NCBI GenBank assembly: GCA_036381495.1
Contig: DASVCS010000010.1
Coordinates: forward strand, 1-15,787
Reading direction: 5' to 3'
Origin: DASVCS01 sp036381495
GTDB lineage: Bacteria > Gemmatimonadota > Gemmatimonadetes > Longimicrobiales > RSA9
DNA: 15,787 nt
Both the position numbers and the translations under genes were made by a program. Every line of letters begins with the position of its first letter. The first letter of the stretch is position 1. This document shows, piece after piece, positions 1 through 7,157 of this stretch. The notes under the pieces were generated by a model, which saw only the letters and a program-made list of their open reading frames with translations, was not told the origin of the DNA and did no database searches.

Positions 1-129
1 GCGCTGATCGTACCGGGTGAGGGTCCGCTGCCCGCCGTGGCGACGGTGATTCGGTCGGGCAGCGGGCGGGGTGGAAAGCGACATCGAAGGGCCGCGGCCG
101 CCGTTGCACGTCACGCTGACGCGGGCTAA
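1..129 (+). CDS. Possible C-terminal end of an upstream gene (partial)
   Basis: An open frame enters from the left edge and stops at TAA 127-129, giving about 42 residues (it begins ALIVPGEGPL). The first 23 codons mostly end in G or C, as in the real genes of this window. The last part does not, and it becomes Arg/Ala-rich low complexity. It overlaps the possible GTG start of the next gene at 71. I recognise no family. It could equally be non-coding, and only sequence further left would decide. Confidence 0.2.
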   Translation, partial: ALIVPGEGPLPAVATVIRSGSGRGGKRHRRAAAAVARHADAG

Positions 130-448
130 ATTACGCATGGAGAACAACACGCACGCCACGCAGCGACGGCCCCGACCCGCATACATCGCGGGCTCGGGGC
201 CGCTGTCATCTACGATGGACGCACGCTACACCGGCACGCACACCGTCCTCTACTGCCACGCACTGCTGCCGCACGGCGGCCGCTGTGCCGGCATACTCGG
301 CGTGCTGCCGGGGCGGTGGGTGAAGGTGCGGTTGATCGAGGCGGGCGAGCGGGTCGCGGATCCCACGCACGGAGACCTGAAATGCGGGGACAAGCGGTGC
401 GGCGCGAGGTACGCGGTCGCGCAGATCTCCCAGACGATGGCGGCGTGA
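71..448 (+). CDS. Small Cys-rich zinc-ribbon-like protein (Com-like), start uncertain
   Basis: This small basic protein sits directly in front of the terminase genes. Counted from GTG 71 it has 125 residues, with cysteines at 62, 72, 105 and 110. The last pair lies in the motif KCGDKRCGARY. Two Cys pairs around a short beta-rich core resemble small phage zinc-ribbon proteins such as Mu Com, so nucleic-acid binding is a reasonable inference, but the first pair is more widely spaced than in Com. The start is unsure: GTG 71, ATG 137 and ATG 215 are all in frame and none has a good ribosome binding site. I chose 71 because codons ending in G or C run from there; ATG 215 keeps only the Cys core. 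The stop TGA 446-448 overlaps the GTG start of the terminase small subunit at 445, so the two are probably translationally coupled. Confidence 0.5.
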   Translation: MESDIEGPRPPLHVTLTRAKLRMENNTHATQRRPRPAYIAGSGPLSSTMDARYTGTHTVLYCHALLPHGGRCAGILGVLPGRWVKVRLIEAGERVADPTHGDLKCGDKRCGARYAVAQISQTMAA

Positions 449-984
449 AGCTCACAGCAAAGCAGCGCCGCTTCATCGAAGAGTACTGCGTGGACTTCAA
501 CGCGACGCAGGCCGCGATCCGCGCGGGATACAGCAAGCGCACGGCGTACGCCATCGGGGCGGAAAACCTGAGGAAACCTCAAATCCGGGAGGCGATCGAG
601 CAACGCCTGAAGGAACTCAGTATGTCGGCCGCCGAAGCCACGCGACGGCTGACGGACTGGGGGCGAGGGACCATCGAACCGTTCCTGCATACGGACGGGA
701 ACGGCAACGTCCGCGTGGACCTCTCCACCGAGGAGGCGCGCCGCCATCTGCACCTGATCCGCAAGCTGAAGCAGAAGGAGCGGGTGCTTGCCCCAGAGCC
801 CGGCGAGGAAGGTGTTGTTCTGGACCGCACGTTCGAGATCGAGTTGCACGACGCGAAGGATGCGGTTGTGCAGCTCGCCCGGATCCACGGACTCTTCGTC
901 GAGAAGCACGAGCATTCCGGGTCCGTCTCGACCCCGACGCTTGAAGTCGTCGTGAAGCATGCGACTCAGACTCGAGATTCATGA
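445..984 (+). CDS. terS: Terminase small subunit
   Basis: This is the DNA-recognition subunit of the packaging motor, 179 residues from GTG 445. The N-terminus reads LTAKQRRFIEEYCVDFNATQ followed by AAIRAGYS, which is the signature of the Terminase_2 family. It forms a helix-turn-helix over about residues 5-50 (FNATQAAIRAGYSKRTAYAI). The rest is helical and charged, as expected for the oligomerisation region. A longer in-frame reading from ATG 316 is unlikely, because it would add Arg/Gly-rich residues that are the out-of-frame image of the preceding gene. The family signature begins right after GTG 445, which overlaps the upstream stop as GTGA. The C-terminal coding end overlaps the large subunit start at 959 by 26 bases, the usual terS-terL arrangement. 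No cognate packaging site (cos or pac) could be identified by eye. Confidence 0.9.
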   Translation: MKLTAKQRRFIEEYCVDFNATQAAIRAGYSKRTAYAIGAENLRKPQIREAIEQRLKELSMSAAEATRRLTDWGRGTIEPFLHTDGNGNVRVDLSTEEARRHLHLIRKLKQKERVLAPEPGEEGVVLDRTFEIELHDAKDAVVQLARIHGLFVEKHEHSGSVSTPTLEVVVKHATQTRDS

Positions 985-2371
985 GAAGCAGAGCCTCGCG
1001 TTCGAGTCGCCTGCGACCGAGATCCTCTACGGCGGCGCGGCGGGCGGAGGGAAGAGCCACCTAATGCGAGTGGCCGCGCTCGCGTGGTGTGTCGCGATCC
1101 CCGGGCTTCAGGTCTATCTGTTCCGGCGCACGAGTCCCGACCTGTTCAAGAACCACATGGAAGGGCCGACCGGCTTCCCGGCCCTGCTCCAGCCGTGGCT
1201 CGCCGAAGGAACGGCCAGGATCAACTACTCCAAGGGGTGGGTTGAGGTCGGGACATCGCGCATCCACCTCTGCCATTGTCAGTACGAGAAGGACGTCTAC
1301 AAGTACCAGGGCGCGGAGATTCACGTGCTGCTCGTGGATGAGCTGACCCACTTCACCAGGACGCAGTACGTGTTTTTGCGCTCCCGGGTCCGCCTGGGCG
1401 GCCTCGAGGTCCCCGAGCATCTCCGCGACCGCTTCCCCCGGATCCTGTGCGCGTCGAACCCGGGCGGGGTCGGCCACAACTGGGTCAAGGCGATGTTCGT
1501 GGACCCGGCCCCGCCGATGCAGATCTGGCGGGCCGCACGAGAGGACGGCGGCATGCTCCGTCAGTACATCCCGGCCCGCCTTGAGGACAACCCTTCGCTT
1601 CTTGAGAACGACCCCGAATACGAAACGCGGCTCGAGGGGCTCGGGAACCCATCGCTTGTCCGCGCCATGCGGAACGGTGACTGGAACATCGTCTCCGGTG
1701 GCATGTTCGACGACGTGTGGGATCCCGCGGTCCATGTGCTGCCTCCGTTCGCGCCACCCGCATCGTGGCGGATCGACCGCTCGCTCGACTGGGGCTCGAG
1801 CAAGCCGTTCTCCGTGGGTTGGTGGACGGAGAGTGACGGCACGGCGCCGGCCGGCGATCGCCCATTCCCCCGTGGCTCGCTCATCCGGATCGCGGAGTGG
1901 TACGGCTGGGACGGCAAGACCCCAAACGTCGGCTGCCGGATGTCGGATGTAGATGTGGCGCGGGGAATTGTCGAGCGCGAGCGCGCGTTCCCGTGGGGTG
2001 CACGCGTGAAGCCCGGGCCGGCCGACTCGCAGATCTTCTTCGCCGAACCGGGGCGGCAGAGCATCGCCGACGTGATGGCGCAGGGCGGTGTCCACTGGAC
2101 CGAGGCGGACAAGCGGCCCGGCAGTAGAAAGCTCGGCTGGGAGGCCATGCGCCGCATGCTCCGGGCCGCAATCGATCGCGACCCGGACCAGCCGCACCTC
2201 TACGTACTCGAGACGTGTCGGCAGTTCATTCGCACGGTGCCCGTCCTCCCCCGGAGTGAGAGGGACCCCGATGACGTCGATACCGATGCGGAAGACCACG
2301 TCGCCGATGAAACGAGGTACCGAATAATGGCCCCCAAGGCCAGCGCGACCGCAACCAGTTTCAGGATCTAG
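959..2371 (+). CDS. terL: Terminase large subunit (packaging ATPase and nuclease)
   Basis: This is the motor that pumps DNA into the prohead and cuts the concatemer; 470 residues. The N-terminal ATPase shows Walker A at about 25-33 (GGAAGGGKS), Walker B at 122-128 (HVLLVDE, catalytic Glu 128) and the coupling motif CASNPGG at 164-170. The C-terminal RNase H-like nuclease follows, with candidate metal-binding acids Asp 277 (SLDWGS), Asp 356 (PADS) and Asp 446 or 450 (EDHVAD), ending in the typical DETRYRIM stretch. All key residues are present, so the enzyme should be active. The length is normal for the family. It starts at ATG 959 inside the end of terS and is followed after 4 bases by the portal gene. 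The closest type is the terminase_6 group; which headful or cos mechanism applies cannot be told from this sequence. Confidence 0.95.
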   Translation: MRLRLEIHEKQSLAFESPATEILYGGAAGGGKSHLMRVAALAWCVAIPGLQVYLFRRTSPDLFKNHMEGPTGFPALLQPWLAEGTARINYSKGWVEVGTSRIHLCHCQYEKDVYKYQGAEIHVLLVDELTHFTRTQYVFLRSRVRLGGLEVPEHLRDRFPRILCASNPGGVGHNWVKAMFVDPAPPMQIWRAAREDGGMLRQYIPARLEDNPSLLENDPEYETRLEGLGNPSLVRAMRNGDWNIVSGGMFDDVWDPAVHVLPPFAPPASWRIDRSLDWGSSKPFSVGWWTESDGTAPAGDRPFPRGSLIRIAEWYGWDGKTPNVGCRMSDVDVARGIVERERAFPWGARVKPGPADSQIFFAEPGRQSIADVMAQGGVHWTEADKRPGSRKLGWEAMRRMLRAAIDRDPDQPHLYVLETCRQFIRTVPVLPRSERDPDDVDTDAEDHVADETRYRIMAPKASATATSFRI

Positions 2372-2375
2372 CGCC

Positions 2376-3797
2376 ATGCCGAACGAACAGGACAACCCGG
2401 CCACCACCGGCATCGCCCATCGTCGCCAGGCGCCGGCCGTCGCCATCTGCCGCGACGTGTACGGCGGGACGATGGTGCTGCGAGAGAAGGCGGAGACGTA
2501 CCTGCCGCCGTTCCCCAAGGAGGATCGCGAATCGTACGAGGCACGCATCCGATCGGCCGTGCTGTTCAACGCGTTCCGGCGGACCGTGGGTGGGCTTGTG
2601 GGCATGGTATTCCGCAAGGACCCGATGCTGGGCGACGATGTCCCGGCCCCCATCGTCGAGGACGCGGAGAACATCGATCTGGCGGGTCGGCACTTCGCGG
2701 TCTTCGCCCGGGATGTGTTCGAAGCGGCGTTGATCGACGGGCATTCCCACATCTTCATCGACATGCCGGCCGTGGACCGGCAACGGGTGCGTACGCTCGC
2801 GGACGAACGCCGGGCGGGGCTTCGGCCGTATTGGGTGCAGATCAACAAGCAGGACGTGTTGCGGTTCCGCGCTGAGGTGGTGGGTGGCCGGCCCGTGCTC
2901 ACAGCCTTCGCGTACCGCATGCCGGTGCTGATGCCGGACGGCAGGTTCGGCGAGCGCGAGCTCTGGCGCATCCGCGACTACCGCCTCGTCTCCGGTCCCG
3001 GGGGGCCTGGGGTCGCGTTCACGGTCTACGAGAAGCGCCAGGGCGACGACGAATGGGTGCAGGTCGAGGCCGGCGTCATGAGCATCGACCGTATCCCGCT
3101 CGTCACGGTGTACGCGAACCGCACGGGGTTCATGACGTCGGATCCGCCGCTGCTGGACCTCGCGCTCGAGAACGTGAAGCACTTCCAGGTGCGGAGCGAC
3201 AACGACAACATCCTCCACGTCGCGTCCGTGCCGATCCTCGTACTGAAGGGCATCCGCGAGTCCAATACGGTCGCCGTAGGTCCTTCGGTCGCGCTCACGA
3301 TCGACGATGTCAACGGCGACGCGAAGTACATCGAGCCGACGGGCACGGCGCTCGAACACGGCCGGCAGCAGCTACAGGACATCGAGCAGCGCATGGCCGC
3401 GCTCGGGCTCGCCATGCTCCAGCGCCAGACCCGGGCCGCGGAAACCGCCGAAGCCCGGCGGATCGACAAGGCCGAATCGGACAGCGCGCTTGCTGCGGCG
3501 GCGCGGTCGCTTAGAGACGGGCTCGAGGAGGGGCTCGCCATCCACGCGCGGTGGCGCGGACTCGACGCAGGGGGATCCGTGTCCGTGAACATGGACTTCG
3601 AGCATCTGACGCTCGAGCCGGCCATGCTCCGCGAACTACGGGAGACGGTGCTCGCGGGCCAACTGTCGATCGACACGCTGTGGGACATCCTCGAGCGCCA
3701 CGGCGTACTGCCGGAGACGTTCGACCGCGAACTCGAGCGCGCGCGCATCGAGAACGCGGACGTGGACCGGCTACCGAACTTGTCGGCCGCGGTGTGA
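2376..3797 (+). CDS. Portal protein, DUF4055 type
   Basis: Probably the dodecameric portal at the unique capsid vertex; 473 residues. The N-terminal region reads YLPPFPKEDRESYEARIRSA then VLFNAFRRTVGGLVGMVFRK, the recognisable pattern of phage DUF4055 proteins. The segment at about 338-395 is a long Ala/Glu/Arg helix (QTRAAETAEARRIDKAESDS), matching the C-terminal stem helix region of that family. Position also fits, between terL and the MuF minor head protein. AGGA at 2363-2366 inside the end of terL lies about 9 bases before ATG 2376 and can act as the ribosome binding site. DUF4055 proteins are commonly annotated only as a domain of unknown function. The portal role rests on genome position, length and the helical C-terminus, and no other portal candidate exists in the window. 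Confidence 0.85.
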   Translation: MPNEQDNPATTGIAHRRQAPAVAICRDVYGGTMVLREKAETYLPPFPKEDRESYEARIRSAVLFNAFRRTVGGLVGMVFRKDPMLGDDVPAPIVEDAENIDLAGRHFAVFARDVFEAALIDGHSHIFIDMPAVDRQRVRTLADERRAGLRPYWVQINKQDVLRFRAEVVGGRPVLTAFAYRMPVLMPDGRFGERELWRIRDYRLVSGPGGPGVAFTVYEKRQGDDEWVQVEAGVMSIDRIPLVTVYANRTGFMTSDPPLLDLALENVKHFQVRSDNDNILHVASVPILVLKGIRESNTVAVGPSVALTIDDVNGDAKYIEPTGTALEHGRQQLQDIEQRMAALGLAMLQRQTRAAETAEARRIDKAESDSALAAAARSLRDGLEEGLAIHARWRGLDAGGSVSVNMDFEHLTLEPAMLRELRETVLAGQLSIDTLWDILERHGVLPETFDRELERARIENADVDRLPNLSAAV

Positions 3798-3820
3798 TGC
3801 AGGCCACCGCTCATCCCTGA
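3797..3820 (+). CDS. Seven-codon minicistron between portal and MuF gene (candidate)
   Basis: The portal stop overlaps an ATG (TGATG, 3795-3799). That ATG opens a seven-codon reading frame (MQATAHP) ending at TGA 3818-3820, three bases before the ATG of the MuF gene at 3824. The MuF start has no visible Shine-Dalgarno sequence. A terminating ribosome could therefore re-start twice and reach it by relay. This is an inference from spacing; the peptide itself probably has no role. Confidence 0.25.
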   Translation: MQATAHP

Positions 3821-3823
3821 CCG

Positions 3824-5728
3824 ATGCCGACCGATCCGACCGCCGCCGTCGTGCGAAACCTGATCCTGCTACAGCGGGTCGGGAATGGACTCGCACGGGA
3901 TGCCCGGGCGCTCCTGCTCGCGTTGTTCGACGACATCGCCGCACAGCTCGCCCGCATCGACCCGACCGCGCCGGCGTCGGAGGCGAGCCGCCGCGCGCGC
4001 GTCGAGAAGCTGCTCGGCGTTGTGCGCGGCTCTGCCGAGGAGGTATTCGCGGCGATGCACAAGCAGGTGCGAAGCCGCCTCGCCGAGCTCGGCAAGCAGC
4101 AAGGCGAATGGGCGCGGGAACAGCTCGTGCGCGCGATCGGCGCCGTCGCGGTGGATGTTCGCCCGGGCAGCATCGGCATCAACCTCATCAAGTCCATCCT
4201 CGACACGGACCCGATTCACGGCCGGCTGCTCGCCGAGTGGTTCCGAGACGAGAAGGAAGCGACGCTGCGCCGGGTTGCGCAGCAGATCCGGCTCGGCATG
4301 GCGCAGAACGAGACCATCGGCGAGATGGTCCGGCGCATCCGCGGCCGCGCGGTTGGACGCGGGGAGAACATGCGCTTCGAGGGCGGTGTGCTCAACCGCT
4401 CCACGCGCGAAACCGAGGCGATCGTGCGGACGGCGGTGAACCACGTGGCGAACGAGGCGCACATCCGCACGTACCGCGAAAACGAGGATGTGCTGGCTGG
4501 CTACGTCTATACCGCCACGCTGGACAGCCGTACCACGCCCATCTGCCAGGCGCTGGACGGGCAGTTTTTCCGCCTGGACGACCCCGAGGCGAAACGGCCG
4601 CCGCAGCACGTGAACTGCCGCAGCACGATCGTGCCGCGAGTGGACTGGGACGCGCTCGGCATCGAGCCGCCGGACCCTGGCACGCGGGCGAGCGCAGGCG
4701 GTCCGGTGCCGGCGACGATGAACTACGAGGAATGGCTGCGGCGCCAGTCCCCGGAGGTGCAGGACGACATCCTGGGCCCCGCACGCGCCGAGCTGTTCCG
4801 CGCCGGGAAGGTGACCCTACGCGACCTGGTCCGAGAAGACGGCACCGTCGTGCGGGTCGAGGACCTGGTCGGGCGTGCGGATGCGGATCCCACGCCCGAG
4901 GGGGCGCGCGAAGCGCGGCGCGCGATTTTCGGCGAACTGGTCGATGAGAACGGCGCCGTTGCGCGGGAGGACCTGGAACGCGTGATTCGCCAGGGCCGCA
5001 CCCGGGCATCCGAACGGCTTCTCGGACACGACGGCTTGGACGCGCTCGCGACTGAACTCGGCTGGAAGGACAACCTCGTACTCAAAGGGCAGGACCCGGC
5101 GAAGGTCAAGGCGCGCTTCGTGTACGACCGCGTTGCATTCGGGTGGGAGAACGAAAACCGCCCGCTCACGTACGCGTTGCACCTCGCCGCGAGAGACGAA
5201 TTCGGCCTCGCCGATGCCGCGTTCGGGCACATTCGCCGGGTGCGGGCCGGCGAGGCGCTGTACGAGAAGCACGGCGCCGTGTTGCGGGCGGTGCTCCGGG
5301 CGCAGCAGGAGGCCACGGCGGAGTATTTGCGCAGCAGGGGCATAGAACATTTGACACTCCTGCGGGGTATTAAGTACAGGCCGGACTTCGCGACTCCGAC
5401 CGGCGGTCGCGGGAGGTGGAGCGAACAACCGCTCGCATCGTTCAGTGCGTCGGAGAGTGAGGCGATCCGCTTCGCGATCGGCGAGGAGGGCGGTGGGCAT
5501 CGGCGCGGCAAACATGCGGCCGTCATCATCGCACGGATCCCCGTGGATCGCATCGTGTCCATGCCGCGCACGGGCGCGGGCAAATGGGTCGAGCGCGAGT
5601 ACGTCGTCTTCGGTGGCGAAATGGACACCATCGTCATCGACATCACGGGCATGTACGAAGTGGCCCGCATCTTGATCAACAACCAGCCCGCAGCCGCCCA
5701 ATGGCTGTGGTCGCTCTTGGAGGAGTAG
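3824..5728 (+). CDS. MuF-type minor head protein fused to an ADP-ribosyltransferase domain
   Basis: This 634-residue protein has two parts. Residues 1-190 are helical. The MuF head-morphogenesis core is at about 200-272, with GYVYTATLDSRTTPICQALD and the end motif PPQHVNCRSTIVP. A common MuF extension follows (EWLRRQSPEVQDDILGPAR, 303-321). Residues about 430-634 look like an R-S-E class ADP-ribosyltransferase: Arg 514 in LTLLRGIKY, an STS-like SFSAS at 539-543, and E590-R-E592 in WVEREYVVFGG. The spacing and the intervening AAVIIARIPVDRIVSM strand-loop fit the ADP-ribosyltransferase exoenzyme family. The E-x-E pair suggests arginine as target. MuF proteins sit inside the head near the portal, so the enzyme may be delivered with the DNA, as T4 Alt is. 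Codon use shifts at the ART part. The MuF call is very secure; the ART call is strong but based on motifs only. Confidence 0.88.
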   Translation: MPTDPTAAVVRNLILLQRVGNGLARDARALLLALFDDIAAQLARIDPTAPASEASRRARVEKLLGVVRGSAEEVFAAMHKQVRSRLAELGKQQGEWAREQLVRAIGAVAVDVRPGSIGINLIKSILDTDPIHGRLLAEWFRDEKEATLRRVAQQIRLGMAQNETIGEMVRRIRGRAVGRGENMRFEGGVLNRSTRETEAIVRTAVNHVANEAHIRTYRENEDVLAGYVYTATLDSRTTPICQALDGQFFRLDDPEAKRPPQHVNCRSTIVPRVDWDALGIEPPDPGTRASAGGPVPATMNYEEWLRRQSPEVQDDILGPARAELFRAGKVTLRDLVREDGTVVRVEDLVGRADADPTPEGAREARRAIFGELVDENGAVAREDLERVIRQGRTRASERLLGHDGLDALATELGWKDNLVLKGQDPAKVKARFVYDRVAFGWENENRPLTYALHLAARDEFGLADAAFGHIRRVRAGEALYEKHGAVLRAVLRAQQEATAEYLRSRGIEHLTLLRGIKYRPDFATPTGGRGRWSEQPLASFSASESEAIRFAIGEEGGGHRRGKHAAVIIARIPVDRIVSMPRTGAGKWVEREYVVFGGEMDTIVIDITGMYEVARILINNQPAAAQWLWSLLEE

Positions 5729-5735
5729 GATCCGC

Positions 5736-5993
5736 ATGGCCAAGAAACCCGTTCCTTCCGCTTACGAGGGCCTTTCGCCGGAAGAGGCGGACGAGCACGC
5801 GAACTGGCTGCGTCGCTTCGAGCCCATCCCCGACGTGGACTCGCCCGAAGAGTTGCGCGCCTGGCTGCGGGAGAGGGGGATGACGTTCGCCGAATTCCAG
5901 CGAACGACCGCCTACCGACGCATGTTGGCGCAGGAGTACGAGGGAAGGCCGATCTTCGGTTGGCTCCACCGAATGCGCGCCGAAGAGGAGTGA
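5736..5993 (+). CDS. Small protein of unknown function behind the MuF-ART gene
   Basis: This 85-residue soluble, highly charged protein has no signal peptide or membrane segment. It is not recognised. It is predicted mostly helical, with a Pro/Glu-rich first half (LSPEEADEHANWLRRFEPIP) and a helix-rich second half (SPEELRAWLRERGMTFAEFQ). A strong GGAGGAG at 5719-5725, inside the end of the MuF gene, and an AGGA at 5727-5730 precede ATG 5736, so it should be well translated. The gap to the MuF stop is 7 bases. Several early codons end in T (gtt, cct, gct, ctt), as in the ART domain and unlike the capsid genes. The place is right for an immunity protein or chaperone for the ART, but nothing in the sequence proves this. 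A minor structural protein is the main alternative. Confidence 0.75.
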   Translation: MAKKPVPSAYEGLSPEEADEHANWLRRFEPIPDVDSPEELRAWLRERGMTFAEFQRTTAYRRMLAQEYEGRPIFGWLHRMRAEEE

Positions 5994-6041
5994 GCGCAAG
6001 AGCATCGGTCGCTGCCCTCTCGCCCGTGGTCGCGGGAGCCC

Positions 6042-6266
6042 ATGAGTCTGGACCCGAAGGACGTGCACGCGCTCGAGCAATTCGAGGCGTGGGTGACGGA
6101 GATGGCTGCCGCGCTGGTGCGAATGAAGCGCCGGATGGTCGAGGAGGCGCACGTCCCGCCCGGGGAGGCTGACCAGTATGTACGCATGATCGCCCAGAGC
6201 CTGTTCGGCGAACACGCGGACGCTGTACTGGACCGCAGGCTTGCGATGGAGGAAGAGCCGTCGTAA
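6042..6266 (+). CDS. Second small protein of unknown function behind MuF-ART
   Basis: This 74-residue, almost wholly helical, charged protein begins MSLDPKDVHALEQFEAWVTE. It includes a Met/Arg-rich stretch (ALVRMKRRMVEEAH) and ends in an acidic tail (MEEEPS). I see no known motif, Cys pair or membrane segment. GGGAG at 6034-6038 gives a modest ribosome binding site before ATG 6042. The 48 bases to the previous gene hold nothing else I can identify. The gene ends just before the nested inverted repeat at 6271-6343, so it is probably the last gene of the portal-MuF transcription unit. A dimeric helical antitoxin or immunity partner, or a small head component, are both possible. Confidence 0.7.
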   Translation: MSLDPKDVHALEQFEAWVTEMAAALVRMKRRMVEEAHVPPGEADQYVRMIAQSLFGEHADAVLDRRLAMEEEPS

Positions 6267-6270
6267 CTTA

Positions 6271-6343
6271 GAACACGACAGGTGGGCCAAGCAGGAACGG
6301 CCGCGAAAGCGTCTACGGGCGCGTTCGCGGCCGTTTCGTGTTC
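6271..6343 (+). terminator. Nested inverted repeat, probable terminator or attenuator before the capsid unit
   Basis: The inner arms AACGGCCGCGAA (6296-6307) and TTCGCGGCCGTT (6324-6335) are a perfect 12-bp inverted repeat with a 16-base spacer; GCG 6309-6311 and CGC 6320-6322 can extend it. The outer arms GAACACGA (6271-6278) and TCGTGTTC (6336-6343) are also perfectly complementary. The right outer arm directly abuts the right inner arm, while 17 bases bulge on the left. The T-containing tail TTTCGTGTT is short for a classic intrinsic terminator. The site lies between the last small gene (ends 6266) and the scaffold gene (starts 6396). It could stop or dampen read-through, or form an mRNA end that protects a capsid transcript. 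Confidence 0.55.
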
Positions 6344-6395
6344 CCCCATACACCCGGCCGGGCCGGGTTCCTACGGTCTTCTGGGAGGACTGACG

Positions 6396-7157
6396 ATGCC
6401 GGAACTGAAGGCGGTGCTCACGTCGTTGGACGGCGTGGATGAGACGGTGAAGGGCTTCTACACCAGGGCGGACGACGGTCGCTACGTGCTGAACGTGAGC
6501 GGCGTGGATGAGATGCCCGCCGTGGTGGGGCTCAAGCGGGCGAAGAACGAGTTGCTCGACGAGAAGAAGCAGCTCCAGGCGAAGCTCGAGGCGTTCGGGG
6601 ACCTGACGCCCGAGAAGGTCGAGGAGCTGCGCAAGGCCGCCGAGGGCAAGGGCGCATCCGCCGACAAGAAGGTCCAGGAACTCGAGGCCAAGCTCGCCGA
6701 GGTGAGCAAGGCCGCGCAACTCGAGATCCAGAAGGCGAAGGACGAAGCTGAGAAGGCGCGCCAGGCGTACCACAACAGCTTCATCGAGGGCGAGATCGTG
6801 AAGGCGCTCGCCGAGGTGAAGGGCTCGCCGAAGCTGCTGACGGACGTGATGAAGCGTGCCGTACAGGTGAAGGAGCAGGACGGCAAGCTCGCCGTCGTGG
6901 TGCTGGGCAAGGACGGCCAGCCGCGCATCAAGGACAGCCAGGGCAACCCGTTCGGCCTGGTGGACCTCGCGATGGAGTTGCGCGAGGATCCCGAATACGG
7001 CCGGGCGTTCGAGCCGAGCGGCAAGACCGGTTCGGGTGCGCCGGCCGACGGGGGCAGTCGCCGCGATGGGAACGTGGTGACGTTCGACCGCAACGACCCG
7101 CTGGCCTGGGGCCAGTACGTGGACCAGGTCGTCAAGGGCGAGGCCACCCCGTCCTGA
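6396..7157 (+). CDS. Scaffolding protein
   Basis: The internal scaffold on which the coat protein assembles; 253 residues from ATG 6396. GGGAGGA at 6383-6389 gives a strong ribosome binding site, and an in-frame GTG at 6282 is rejected because it would translate the hairpin. The N-terminus is short and folded (MPELKAVLTSLDGVDETVKG). Residues about 45-125 form a long charged coiled coil rich in Lys, Glu and Ala (KKVQELEAKLAEVSKAAQLE). A compact region follows (EGEIVKALAEVKGSPKLLTD), then a Gly/Ser-rich linker and a C-terminal tail (DPLAWGQYVDQVVKG) that could bind coat. The place directly before the coat gene, the size and the coiled coil all fit phage scaffolds. No protease gene or catalytic motif is seen, so scaffold exit by a P22-like route without cleavage is the simpler guess. 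Confidence 0.85.
   Translation: MPELKAVLTSLDGVDETVKGFYTRADDGRYVLNVSGVDEMPAVVGLKRAKNELLDEKKQLQAKLEAFGDLTPEKVEELRKAAEGKGASADKKVQELEAKLAEVSKAAQLEIQKAKDEAEKARQAYHNSFIEGEIVKALAEVKGSPKLLTDVMKRAVQVKEQDGKLAVVVLGKDGQPRIKDSQGNPFGLVDLAMELREDPEYGRAFEPSGKTGSGAPADGGSRRDGNVVTFDRNDPLAWGQYVDQVVKGEATPS

Noticed and set aside
316..444. N-terminal extension of the terminase small subunit
   Set aside because: It adds Arg/Gly-rich residues made from the out-of-frame image of the upstream gene. The family signature begins right after GTG 445.
1061..2971. A 636-codon open frame on the minus strand
   Set aside because: It is opposite terL and the portal, whose catalytic motifs and family patterns are clear. Its composition (Arg, Pro, Val, Asp runs) is that of a shadow frame.
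5351..5379. Perfect TTGACA inside the MuF-ART gene as a promoter
   Set aside because: No acceptable -10 box at 16-18 bases. TATTAA and TAAGTA lie too close, and the site is within the conserved ART motif coding sequence.
6282..6395. GTG start for the scaffold that would include the inverted repeat
   Set aside because: No ribosome binding site, and the extra residues are low complexity read through the hairpin. ATG 6396 has a strong GGGAGGA.
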